Shown here: positions 54,047 through 64,000 of the stretch, piece by piece
Layout: each line of letters opens with the position of its first letter
Numbering within the stretch: position 1 is the first letter of the stretch
The notes under the pieces: generated by a model
Database searches by the model: none
The model's input: only the letters and a program-made list of their open reading frames with translations
What the model was told of the DNA's origin: nothing
Assembly (NCBI RefSeq): GCF_018143015.1
Contig: NC_054746.1
Coordinates: 39,248,687-39,312,686 of the forward strand
From: Lytechinus variegatus
Lineage: Eukaryota > Echinodermata > Echinoidea > Temnopleuroida > Toxopneustidae
DNA: 64,000 nucleotides
Direction: 5' to 3'
Made by a program: the position numbers and the translations under genes

Positions 54047-54259
54047 CAGTGGCGTACCTAGGATTTTCCACGGGGGGAGGGGGGCAAAACTGGTCGAAAA
54101 ATTTGACAAGCAAAAGAAAAAAAAAGGTTATCAATCAAAAAAGTCTTCATTCGTACCAGAAAAAATTAGACAAGCTAAAAAAAAAAAGGTTTTCAAGCTC
54201 GTCAGGGGGACAGGGCTATGTCAGACTGCCCCCTCTGCCCCCCCGTAGGTAGGCCTCTG
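54047..54259. mobile_element. hAT-like MITE
   Basis: CAGTGGCGTACCTAGGATTT with a G-run at the left and a C-run followed by GTAGGTAGGCCTCTG at the right form inverted ends. The flanks do not match, so the duplication is lost. Confidence 0.65.
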
Positions 54260-54474
54260 GCGACAAACTCCACTACAGTAATGGAACGTTTCAGGGACTG
54301 TAGCCGCGGTGATGCCTTCGGTGTGAATTCTGGGACCCGCAATATACTACCCGGGACTACCCTTGCCTCGCAATAACTCCGCAACAAACTATCGCTAGGC
54401 AAACCATAGTAATATTAGCGGGACGTTCCTTCAGTGTGAAGGCACACCGTTATAACACCAGAATAAACCACTTG

Positions 54475-54776
54475 GCCCGTGTTCTGATAGCAGGTTAAAC
54501 TTAAACTGAGGTTTAAAGTTGTGGTTTAAGTATGGGAAGCCAAAAGTATCAAATTTTTTTTATTAAGCTGTATGTTTACTGTGCTCTTTCCTGATTCATC
54601 AATGGTGAAGACAATCATTTATTTATACTTCCTAGACAATTATGAATGATTTGAGAGGCAAATGAGCTGACGTATGATATCTCTACTGTTAGTGATTTAT
54701 GTAACAATTGGCTTTCCATACTTAAATCAAAGCTTTAAACCTGAGTTTAAGTTAAACCTGCTATCAGAATACGGGC
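54475..54776. mobile_element. 300-bp palindromic MITE
   Basis: CCCGTGTTCTGATAGCAGGT and the right-end ACCTGCTATCAGAATACGGG are complements with one mismatch; the arms continue with TTAAACTTAAACT / AGTTTAAGTTAAA. Confidence 0.9.
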
Positions 54777-54789
54777 TCTTATGTTTACT

Positions 54790-54960
54790 ATAATGTGGGG
54801 GCGTCATGGTTTAGTGGTTGTGATTCTCATCTTTTACTCTGAAGGACGTGCATGGGTTCGATTCCCCACCCTCAAGTATTTCCCATGTTTCCGAGTCTGA
54901 TCACTCATGAGGTCACAAGCCTAAAACACGTCTTGTTTTGTTACGGAGGTAATAGAAATG
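54790..54960 (+). repeat. tRNA-derived SINE head
   Basis: A-box TGGTTTAGTGG (54807-54817) and B-box GGTTCGATTCC (54855-54865) at tRNA-like spacing. The acceptor ends do not pair, so this is a SINE head rather than a tRNA. Resembles tRNA-derived SINEs of sea urchins. Confidence 0.7.
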
Positions 54961-55052
54961 CAGTGTGCATGCTGTACATGCAAATTTATCCCGGGACCGT
55001 GCTGGGATAACTTTTCTCCTTCTAAGTGAATGCATTTATAGCGGGTTTATAG

Positions 55053-55204
55053 CAGGGGCCGCGGAACGGTTTTCAAAGTGGGGGGGGAAGCTGACCATGC
55101 AAAAAATCACAATCATAATTATGGTCATTTTTAGGTGTTTTACACGGTTTTGGAAAAAACTATGTGGGGGGGATGAAGTCCCCCCGCTTCCGCGGACGTC
55201 CCTG
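55053..55204. mobile_element. Small MITE, CAGGGGCC ends
   Basis: CAGGGGCCGCGGAACGG and CCGCTTCCGCGGACGTCCCTG, with the same interior (AAAAAATCACAATCATAA) as 42919-43074. TATAG is shared by both flanks. Confidence 0.8.
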
Positions 55205-56195
55205 TACTATAGCGGTGTCCCCGTCCCGTGACAGCACCGGCATAAATTTGGAAACCAGTGTGAGAGGGGTATCAGTGACCCTTCCAACACCACTCTCCTC
55301 ATTAAGTATCAATTTACCATGTTTACCGTCAGCACAATATATGGAACAAATTACTTCCATTGTCCAATATACGTACGCCCTATAAGCTGGATAGAAATAA
55401 TTGATCACTTATACCATGCACCTATGAAGAGATGGACATTCATCGCCTAGAACAGATAATGAATTCATTAACAGGTGACTGTTATTGTCATCTGAATAAC
55501 ATTATCTTCATACTTGTTTACTTTGGTCGTATGATCGTTAGTACCGCTAGAAAGGCCTAAGCAGTTCGTGATTGGAACTCAATATTTCACAGCTTGTATG
55601 CGCAGTTGATGACGAATCACTTAATTCATTCAAAATCGTCGACTTATTTACCTTTGGTAATCTTAGTTCTAAATTAAGTTTTATTTTGGAAATATCTGCA
55701 CATTTTAATATAGAGACAAATATGTCATTGATTGTTAACCATTTAAATTCAATTTTCCCAAGTTTCTCCATATAATATTTCAGATAAAATAATGTGGCAC
55801 ATAACGTCTATAGATCATGATTTATGTCTCTCATCAATTTTATTGAAGTCCTTACGTGCGCCCGGAAGTGTCCGGATCGAACAATATCATTATTACAGAA
55901 ATCATCTGCTCAAGTTTGCTGCTCCAAATATGAAGCATGTTGATTGAAAGGCACATGCTGAAACAGGGTATCAGCCAACAAAACTAAGACCGGGAAACTG
56001 ACCTGTCTTTAAGTGATCAAATTGGTAGTCATGGTAATAGTTATTGTCACAACACCTGTATGTTCTCATCAAGATAATATGCGCATAACCAGGCGACGGT
56101 GACTATCATTGGACCAAAGAAAATAATGCTCGCGTTAATCAATCGTCCATATCTTCATAGGTCCATGGCTTTATAGCTTTAGTTTCGTCTATATT
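55205..56195. other. Intergenic, no gene recognised
   Basis: No exon or bounded element seen; short frames lack support. Confidence 0.4.
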
Positions 56196-56296
56196 AAGAC
56201 TTCCTCAGAAGCGGTCTGAAAATACAAAGGGATACAAAATCCAAGTTTGGCTTATCACAAATTACTTCACATCAATGAATTATTATCAAGTTGAAT
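56196..56296 (+). repeat. Third copy of the 63-kb foldback arm
   Basis: TCAGAAGCGGTCTGAAAATA, then CACATCAATGAATTATTATC, matches the right arm at 63110-63222 in the same orientation. It lies immediately left of the LINE remnant. Confidence 0.8.
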
Positions 56297-56356
56297 ATAT
56301 TACATAATCTCATTAAAAAATGAATGAATGAATAAATAAATAGCATAGCAACTAAA

Positions 56357-59002
56357 GTGAATGAGCATGAGAACATTTCTCCAGATTCAGTTAAAGTCAT
56401 TTTGGGGGACTTCAATAAATGTAGCCTGCAATACACACTACCTTCATATAAACAGTTTGTTACTCAGAACACTCGTGATAATGCCAAGCTGGATCTTTGC
56501 TACAGCAACGTTCCAAACGCATTTGTTTCTTCTCTCTGTCCTCAGCTTGGTAACTCTGATCACTGCAATATTATTCTACGTCCAAAATACAGACAGCAGC
56601 TCAAATCACGAAAGTCGGTCACCGGAGAGAAGCAGATCTGGGGCAAGGATGAAGTGGAGACACTGCGAGCTAGTCTGGAGTGCACTGATTGGAATACCCT
56701 TCTTGAGTCAGCAGAATCTGCAGATGAAACTCTATCAATTGTCAACAATGATTTCTGTGTACAATCTTCCATACCTGTAAGGAAATATAGAGTATACCCT
56801 CCCTAACAACAAGCCATGGATCACAAGAGAATTAAAAATCTTACTGAAACAGAAACGGGACGCTTTTCATGATGGTGACAAGGATCTGATGAAAGAACTA
56901 CAGAAGAAGATAAGAGAACAGATATCATGCAGTAAGGATAACTATAGGAATAAGTTAGAACAGAATTTCAGAAGTTCGGACCCTAAAGCAGCATGGAAGA
57001 AAATGCAATCTATCACTGGTTATATGAAATCTAACCGAAATCAAGAGCTTAGTGTGCAATATATAAATGATCTTTGTGATTTCTACAGTAGGTTCGACAC
57101 GAACGACCTTTCTGCTGAAAATAATTCTATGTTGGAAATGCTCAACTGTAAGATTAATGAAACCAATGATGTTGATGCATGATGTAACAATTAAAGTTAG
57201 TGATGTTCGGAATATGTTTGCTAGGGCCAAAGTTGGGAAGGCAACTGGTCCGGATGGGATCTCAAACAAACTATTAAAAGTTTGCAGCCAACAACTTGCA
57301 TGTATTTTCACTGACATTTTCCAAGCATGCTTGGATACAGGTATAATTCCGCAGATATGGAAATCTTCTATTATTACCCCTGTTCCAAAAGTTAAAAAAC
57401 CAGTAGAGTTTAATGACTACCGCCCTGTGGCAATTGCATCAAATGTAATGAAGTGCTTTGAGAGAGTTCTGGTTAAATCTCTCAGACGTCAGACAGGTCT
57501 CTTTGATCCTAACAAATATGCATACCAAACCAATAGAAGTGTTGAAGATGCTGTGACAGTCTTCTTACACAGGATCTACCAACATCTTGAGCTCCCAAAA
57601 GCTTTTGTTAGATGTGTCTTTGTTGATTTTTGCAGTGCTTTTAACACCATAATGCCTCATAAATTGGCTGAGTATAATTTTATCAAACTTTGATGTCTCT
57701 CCAAAATATGTCAGAATCATCCTGAATTTTCTGGTTAATAGGCTCCAATGGGTAAGACACAATGGAGTTTCCTAAAATATTACATCCATCAGCATCGGAG
57801 CTCCTCAAGGTTGTGTAATCTCTCCCTTTCTCTACTCCATTCACTCCAGTGGAAGCAGCTCTCTGTTTTCCAACTGTTCTGTAATTAAATATGCTGATGA
57901 CACGGTTATTTGCGGCTTTTTAAAGCATGGACCAGAGAGCTACTTCCAAGAAGTACGGAGTTTTGTAGAATGGTGTAACCAATCAAATCTATTCCTCAAT
58001 GTACAAAAGACAAAGGAAATTATTTTTTATTTCCGTCGCTCTTCACATTTTCATGAGCCTCTTACCATGCATGGACATCCCATAGACCAGGTTCCTGAAT
58101 ATATATATTTAGGAACGATTATCGACAATAAATTGAACTGGAATTCAAATACACAAGTACTTGCTGGAAAAGCTAATCAAAGGATGTACTTCCTCAGAAA
58201 ACTAAATGAATTTCGAGTCGACAACAAAATACTGTTATTATTCTACAAATCATTGATACGGAGTATCCTCACCTTCAACTTAATCTGTATGTTTGGGAAT
58301 TTGTCAAATGAAAATGTGAAGAAGCTTGAGAGAGCTAGGAAAACTGCTCAGCGAATTACTCGCGTAGAGCTCCCTACATTTGGTGATCTTTATGAAAACA
58401 GATTCTTCCGAAGATTCACAAAATAATGCAAGACTCATCTCATGCACTCCATGATCTGTTCAAGTTCAATCGATCTGGTGTACGTCTTACAGTGCCTAAA
58501 ACAATACGATGCAGGTTCAGACAATCTTTTGTCCCTAATGCCATACATATTTTTAATAGACATGTGAAACGATAAGTTATCTTCTTTTCCATCTCTCTTC
58601 TCTTCTATCTTTTTTTTTCTGGCTCCATACTCTGCATCTCTTGTTATGAATACAATGATATTGGAAATAATAATACTTAATAATGCTATGATTTGCAACA
58701 TAAACTAATTAAGTGCAATATTATATATACATAACTTAGGAAGTTATTACAGTTTACATGTAAGTTATTCCCAATTCAAATTCTAAGATTATGAACATGG
58801 TGAAGCAGTGGTGTTCCCAATAAATGATGTACATGTGCTTTAAATAACTTATGATCATATAACTCAAATACTGTCCATTCTGCATACACTTGCAATTTAT
58901 TTATATATATAGATAAAATAGTATTTAGATCTTCCGTGCATCATGCCGGATTGCCGGTTCAATTTACTTCCACTGACTTGCCATCCATACAATACAATAC
59001 AA
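56357..59002 (+). pseudogene. Broken jockey/CR1-superfamily LINE
   Basis: In order: the end of an AP-type endonuclease (VKVILGDFN, then LGNSDHC at about 56548), a linker, and reverse transcriptase with KATGPDGISNKLLK, NDYRPVAIAS, FVDFCSAFN, GAPQGCVISP and the YADDTVI catalytic motif near 57892-57912. It then has a YLGTIIDNKLNW thumb-like region and a stop near 58575. The frame is broken near 56805, 57180, 57690, 57770 and 58425. The 5' part of the endonuclease is missing. A UTR ends in CAATACAATACAATG repeats near 59002. Not able to move on its own. Confidence 0.88.
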
Positions 59003-59499
59003 TGTCTTAAAATTGCTCCTATCACAGTCAGCTGCAGGACTCGCATGTTTTATAAGGCTTATTTCTGGTATTTTTTTGTAAGGAATTCTGTCACTGTCCC
59101 ATGACTTTCTGTTCCTGTGCCAGTTACAGAATTCCTTGCTTTCTATTTAATTGTCACATAATTTAATTTATTCGTACTACATTATTTATTTGGATTTTTC
59201 AGTATTCTTTGGCTCGCCGCACTGGTGCGCGGATTCGCTAAATCTGTTGTTATGCGCATCTGCAGTGGTGTGGGCGTGCTAGAGAATGCTAATAAATAAA
59301 AAAATAAACTTTTGAGAGCAGAAATACTCTCATTTATTTCTTTCAATATTATATACAAGTAAAAACATACAAATATCATACATTATTTTGAACATAAATA
59401 TACAAATATAATCATGAAACATTGAGATTAAGAAAAAAATAATGAAAGAAAAAGGTATCCCAAAAAGCCTCAAAGGCTTGAAAAAAGGGAAACCAAGAA

Positions 59500-60433
59500 T
59501 AAAACATAAGAATGATTATAGATAATAGCTAACAAATAGAACACCGGAATGTGTCGCCCCAACAGTATAGCTTGATTGCGATGATCGGCGGGCACGTCGT
59601 CAGTACTTTCTTACAAACCAAAACACTGACGACATGCCAGCCGGTCGCTAAGTGAACCATGAAAAAAAAAAAACACAAACAGGAAAATAGGGCTGCATTT
59701 GATAAATGCAAGCAACCAGCCTGAGATGGATAAAGAACGAAATACTGTTGCGACGCCACACTCCGGCCCTCTAAAATGCCGAGTGGAAAATTGTTTAACG
59801 GTTATTTAGGTTGGAGAGGAAGAATTTTTTCAATCGTTTTTTAAAAAGTGAATTGAATTGTGTGCGTTGAATTTCAAGAGGCAAGGAATTCCAAATAATA
59901 GGGCCAAGATGACGGACTGACTTTGAGAGATTATTGGTTTCTGTTTTCCAGAGGTGAAAGTTGGTTGACTGCCGGGTAGAATAAGAATGAACATTCACAT
60001 TTAAACAAAACATTTGAGTTAGATAGGGAGGGAGACGTTTGGTAAAAAACTTTTGCATCAATGAAGCAACCGATAATTTGTTAGAGTCATACACATTCAA
60101 TGTTGAAAAACGGCGAAACAAGGGTAGGGAAGAAGCTAGGTAATGGGTATTTGCACATATGCGAAGGGCTTTCTTTTGTAAGCGATATATTCTTAATAAC
60201 TTAGAAGCATGTAGAGAAGCCCACACAACATTACAATACAAAACATGGGGCAATATAAAGGCATTATACATTGTAAATAAAAGTTTGAGTGGTAATATAT
60301 GCTTAACATTATTCATAATACCAGTAATTTTAGATATTTTTGTACTTGTTGTATTAATGTGAGAATCCCATGTAAGAAACTCGTCTAATTGTACGCCCAG
60401 GTATGTGAAATATTGCTGACAATATATTGGTGG
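59500..60433 (-). pseudogene. C-terminal fragment of a second LINE
   Basis: On the minus strand from 60433: YFTYLGVQLDEFLTWDSHIN, then an open frame through FTMYNAFILPHVLYCNVVWA and LGPIIWNSLPLEIQ to a stop at 59795. This is the thumb and C-terminal part of a jockey-superfamily reverse transcriptase; the palm with YADD is absent. UTR-like sequence follows. A different family from the LINE at 56357. Confidence 0.85.
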
Positions 60434-60435
60434 AA

Positions 60436-60600
60436 TTGTATACTGTTATTTTTTTTACTGATTATTTATGTCTGTATTTTGTATATAATGTTGAATAAGT
60501 GTTGTCATGTAAATTTTTAGTGCCAGCGGAGGCCGAATTTCTGTGTTTTTACAGACAATAAATATTTGAATTTTGAATCTCTTGAATCTTGAATAAATAA
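60436..60600 (+). repeat. LINE 3' tail, plus strand
   Basis: GTGCCAGCGGAGGCCGAATT, then GACAATAAATATTTGAA and TTGAATCT repeats: a typical LINE 3' end with a short tandem tail, abutting the 5' end of the minus-strand fragment. Confidence 0.6.
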
Positions 60601-60680
60601 ATATCAATTAATTAATTGCATTAAAAGAATAATAATTATATAAATGAAGAGGAAATAATAAAAAATACAGACTATTGTGG

Positions 60681-62803
60681 CAGTAGTCCAGGATAGACCT
60701 CATAGAAAATTGACAAAACCTTGTTTTTTCATATAGTCAATATTTTTGTATGATTTCTTGTCGATTCGCGGGTGCTGATTACGAATCTGAATGACGCCAC
60801 TCGTTTAACCTTGAGTATTTTCCGCAAATTGGCAAAATCAAATATGGCTGCCAAAATATGCAAATTACCCATGAAATCATAAAATTGCCCACACATTGGT
60901 TATCAAATGTGTTTATTTATGTTGCAGGAGTGACATACTATGAAAAAAAGTATTTTTGAAAAAATATGTTCTAGATATTTAACATTGCCGCCATAGACCC
61001 CTGAATTCTATTATGTACAATATTATAAACGGGAAAACTATATTTCACAAAAGTGCACTAAATGCAATTAATTGTGATTTTTAGTGAAACACGATTTCTA
61101 ACGAAATGTATCCTTTATTATGTCATGTATGTAATAAATGAAGCATTTTAATATTTAAAAAGCCACCAATTGCCCTGACAGTATTATGTACAATGTTAAT
61201 GGGGACAAAAGAAAATCACAAGAGTGAGTACTAAAATGCATATTATTAGTATTGGAATACCGGCTAAAAACATAATTTTTAAAGAAATATGAATGCAATT
61301 TATGTGATACATGCTGTATTTGACATTCAAAGTGACCGCCACAGGTCCTCAAGGTATTATGTACATTGCAATTTGGGACATACAATTTTGACAGAATTTA
61401 GTTTTGCTTGACTATAAGAATTGCATAATAATTGTGATGTAAGAGTGAAATATTGTCTAAGACCATGGTTCCTAACGAGGTATCTGGTGCATTTAAGGTG
61501 ATAAATTCTGCATTCTGAAATGGAAAATGGCCGCCATGGGCCCTTTTTGTATTATGTACAATTTGAATGAGGACAGATAATTTTCTCATAAGGGCATTAT
61601 GGCGGCCATTTTGAATTTTGAAATGTAACATTTATCACCTAAATTTTAAATGATATGATTATATTTCGTTACTTAGTAATCATAGTTTCAGACAATATTT
61701 CACTCATACAACACCATTTAGTCAAGCAAAGCCATAATCTGTTAAAATTATTTGTCCCCATTCACATTGTACATGATAATGTTGGGGCCTGTAGCGGCCA
61801 TTTTGACTTTCAAAATACAGTATTTATCACCTACCTGGCAGAAGAACTGATATTTCTTGTTAAAAATTTTGCTTTCAGACAATATATTACTCATAGATCA
61901 CGTGTATATGGTGCTCACTCGCGTGATAATGTATTTCCTAGTTCACATTGAACATAATACAATCATTGTCTATGGCGGCCATTTTGAAAGTTAAAATACA
62001 GTATTAAACACAACTTTAAACCTGAATGACATATTTCGTTGAAAATTATGTTTTTTAGACAGTATCCCATTTAATCACGATATTAATGCATTTCAGTGCT
62101 CACTATTGTGATTTCTTTGGTCCTCTTTCTCATTGTACATAATACTGTTAGGGCCTTTGGTGGCCATTCTGAATATCAAAATACAGCATTTATCACAATC
62201 ATATATGGTATATTAAACAATATATTTCGTTATCAATCGCGTTTTTATTCAGTATTCCACTCGTTTCTCTTAATAATATGCAGTTTAGTGCTCACTTGGC
62301 CCCTTTGCCATGGAAAATGATACTATTTTGGCCAGTGGCAGCTATTTTGAATATTGAATACAACAATTTCCCCATACATGACATCATGCTAGCATTGATG
62401 ATTTTTATATATATTACTTCGTCCATATCACAATTACTTGCAGTTTAGTGATCATTAATGTGAACAATTAATTTTCCCTATTCATATTGTACATAATAGG
62501 GCATACAGAGGTGGCGAAATAAAGAAATAAATATGTTGTCAAAAATGTTTTTTTCAGAGAGAATTTCACTCCTACAACACAATTACATTTTATAGCCAAT
62601 TTGCTGGCAATTTTATGATTTTCATGGGAAATATATTAGCATATTTTGGCGGCCATATTTGATATTGCCAATTTGTGGAAAATGCTCAAGGTTACATGAG
62701 TGGCATCATTCGTAATCAGCACCCTCGAATTGATAAGAAACCGTCAAAAATATTGTATATATGAAAAAACAAGGTTATGCCTCTTCTATCCTAGACTACA
62801 GTA
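60681..62803. mobile_element. Giant 2.1-kb palindromic element with GCCGCCAT monomers
   Basis: Terminal arms of about 200 bp (CAGTAGTCCAGGATAGA and TCTATCCTAGACTACAGT) are near-complements. Between them lie about nine monomers of 170-195 bp, each marked by a (A/T)TGGCGGCCATTTTGAA word and TTATGTACAAT. Monomers left of about 61560 are in one orientation and those to the right in the other, so the whole element folds on itself. Confidence 0.85.
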
Positions 62804-62925
62804 AAATAGGATGCATGTATCTTATCTCGTTCTCAGTGAAAGTGTCACAAATTGCGAAATGAAAACGTTTATTAACATTTAACATATTATTCATTCATCT
62901 GTCTAATGATATTATGGAATATATT

Positions 62926-63222
62926 CATCTTGATAATAATTCATTGATGTGCATTAATTTGTGATTATAAGTCAAACTTGCATGTTGTATCCCCCTGTAT
63001 TTTTCAGACCGCTTCTGACGAAGTCTTAGTATACATACAGATGTATATAATGAGATGAGGGCCAACTCAAAAGATGACGTAGGAAACCATTCTTAGCTTT
63101 ATAGCTTTCATCTTTACTAAGACTTCGTCAGAAGCGGTCTGAAAAAATGCAGGAGGATACAACATGCAAGTTTTGCTTATAATCACAAATTAATGCACAT
63201 CAATGAATTATTATCAAGATGT
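62926..63222. repeat. Foldback repeat
   Basis: The left arm 62926-63034 and right arm 63110-63222 are complements (CTTGATAATAATTCATTGAT / ATCAATGAATTATTATCAAG; TTTTTCAGACCGCTTCTGAC / GTCAGAAGCGGTCTGAAAAA). Confidence 0.9.
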
Positions 63223-63302
63223 ATATATATACACACAATGTATATATCATACATATATATATATATAAATATATATATATATATGTGTGTATATATATAT
63301 AT
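63223..63302. repeat. TA/TG microsatellite
   Basis: About 80 bp of TATATA with ACACACA and TGTGTGT islands between the foldback and the tandem array. Confidence 0.9.
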
Positions 63303-64000
63303 GGGATAAGCCCGTCAGTCATAAGGACCATAAGTCATAATACTAACTGGTCATAAGGACCGCTAGTCATAACGTGTAAAATCCTATACCCAAAAGCTCG
63401 CTAGTCATAATAGGCAAAAGGGGTCGCTAGTCATAAGGTCATAAGGACCATGGGTCATAAGGTCCGATTTTCATAATGCAAGATAAGGGTCGCTATTCAT
63501 AATGGACCATAAGGGTAATTGATCATAAGGATCGCTAGTCATAATCAACAATGAGGGTCGGTATTCATAATACTAGATAAGGGTCGCTAGTCATAAAAAG
63601 GAAGAGGCTACATTAATCATAAGGGTCGCCAGTCATAATAGTGGATGAGGGTCGCCAGTCATAATAGTAGAAGGGGTTCGTCAGTCATAATAATACATGA
63701 GGGTCGCCAGTCATAATACTAAAAGGGGTTCGCCAGTCATAATGGTAGATGAGGGTCGCTATTCATAATAGTAGAAAGGGTTCGCCAGTCATAATAATGG
63801 TTGAGGGTCGCCAGTCATAATAGGAGAAAGGGTTCGTCAGTCATAATAATGGATGAGGGTCGCCAGTCATAATAGGAGAAAGGGTTCGCCAGTCATAATA
63901 ATGGATGAGGGTCGCCAGTCATAATACTAAAAGGGGTTCGCCAGTCATAAAAGTAGAAGGGTTCGCCAGTCATAATGGTAGATGAGGGTCGCTATTCATA
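63303..64000 (+). repeat. Tandem array of about 26-bp units, incomplete at edge
   Basis: The core TCGCCAGTCATAAT recurs over twenty times with linkers such as AATGGATGAGGG and ACTAAAAGGGGT. The left end is more degenerate (GGTCATAAGGACC). From about 63620 a higher-order pair of units repeats every 50-53 bp. Runs off the window. Confidence 0.9.

Noticed and set aside
54801..54870. Functional tRNA gene
   Set aside because: A and B boxes are good, but the ends do not pair and the context is SINE-like.
56955..57317. 120-residue minus-strand frame
   Set aside because: Antisense shadow of the LINE reverse transcriptase.
63303..64000. CRISPR-like look of regular short repeats
   Set aside because: Repeat and 'spacer' both vary only slightly and the whole is a simple tandem array in a eukaryotic genome with no cas genes.

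Overview
The window is AT-rich eukaryotic DNA with few genes and many repeats. It looks like a marine invertebrate deuterostome, most likely a sea urchin. The reasons are genes split by GT-AG introns, dense small palindromic transposons (several, such as 5741-6342, 3273-3852 and 48455-48970, I recognise from memory as common sea-urchin families), the degenerate CpG-rich repeat GCGAGCGCGAAGCGCGAGC, tRNA-derived SINE pieces and several kinds of LINE debris. Species cannot be fixed from sequence alone.

The main coding content is a head-to-tail pair of genes of the organic solute transporter alpha / TMEM184 family (SLC51A-like). Gene 1 has seven coding exons between 19813 and 27384 (356 residues). 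Gene 2 has seven coding exons between 34456 and 45623 (410 residues). I assembled both by hand from splice sites, frame and homology. All six introns fall at equivalent places with identical phases (1,0,2,2,0,1), and exons 3, 5 and 6 have identical lengths (74, 112 and 253 nt), so they are tandem duplicates. Gene 1 lacks 15 codons after the shared YYGG motif, which removes the cysteine cluster kept in gene 2.

Other coding evidence is modest. A one-exon 85-residue membrane microprotein on the minus strand (13212-13469) resembles SMIM26. Two exons at the left edge (191-272 and 791-907) may be the 3' end of an unidentified plus-strand gene.

The rest is mobile DNA. From 1 to 19 kb there are palindromic MITEs and a long inverted repeat. 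Introns of both transporter genes hold MITEs, including a palindromic cluster of three tRNA-like units nested in another MITE (23431-24511). Between the two genes a broken LINE (30500-32181) is interrupted by a TA-flanked mariner-like element. From 46 to 56 kb there is a TTAA-flanked transposon and many small palindromic or hAT-like elements. From 56 to 60.6 kb there are LINE reverse-transcriptase remnants. From 60.7 to 64 kb there is a 2.1-kb giant palindrome built of repeats around GCCGCCAT, a smaller foldback, and a tandem array running off the right edge. I see no CRISPR array, rRNA gene, prokaryotic operon or convincing functional tRNA.
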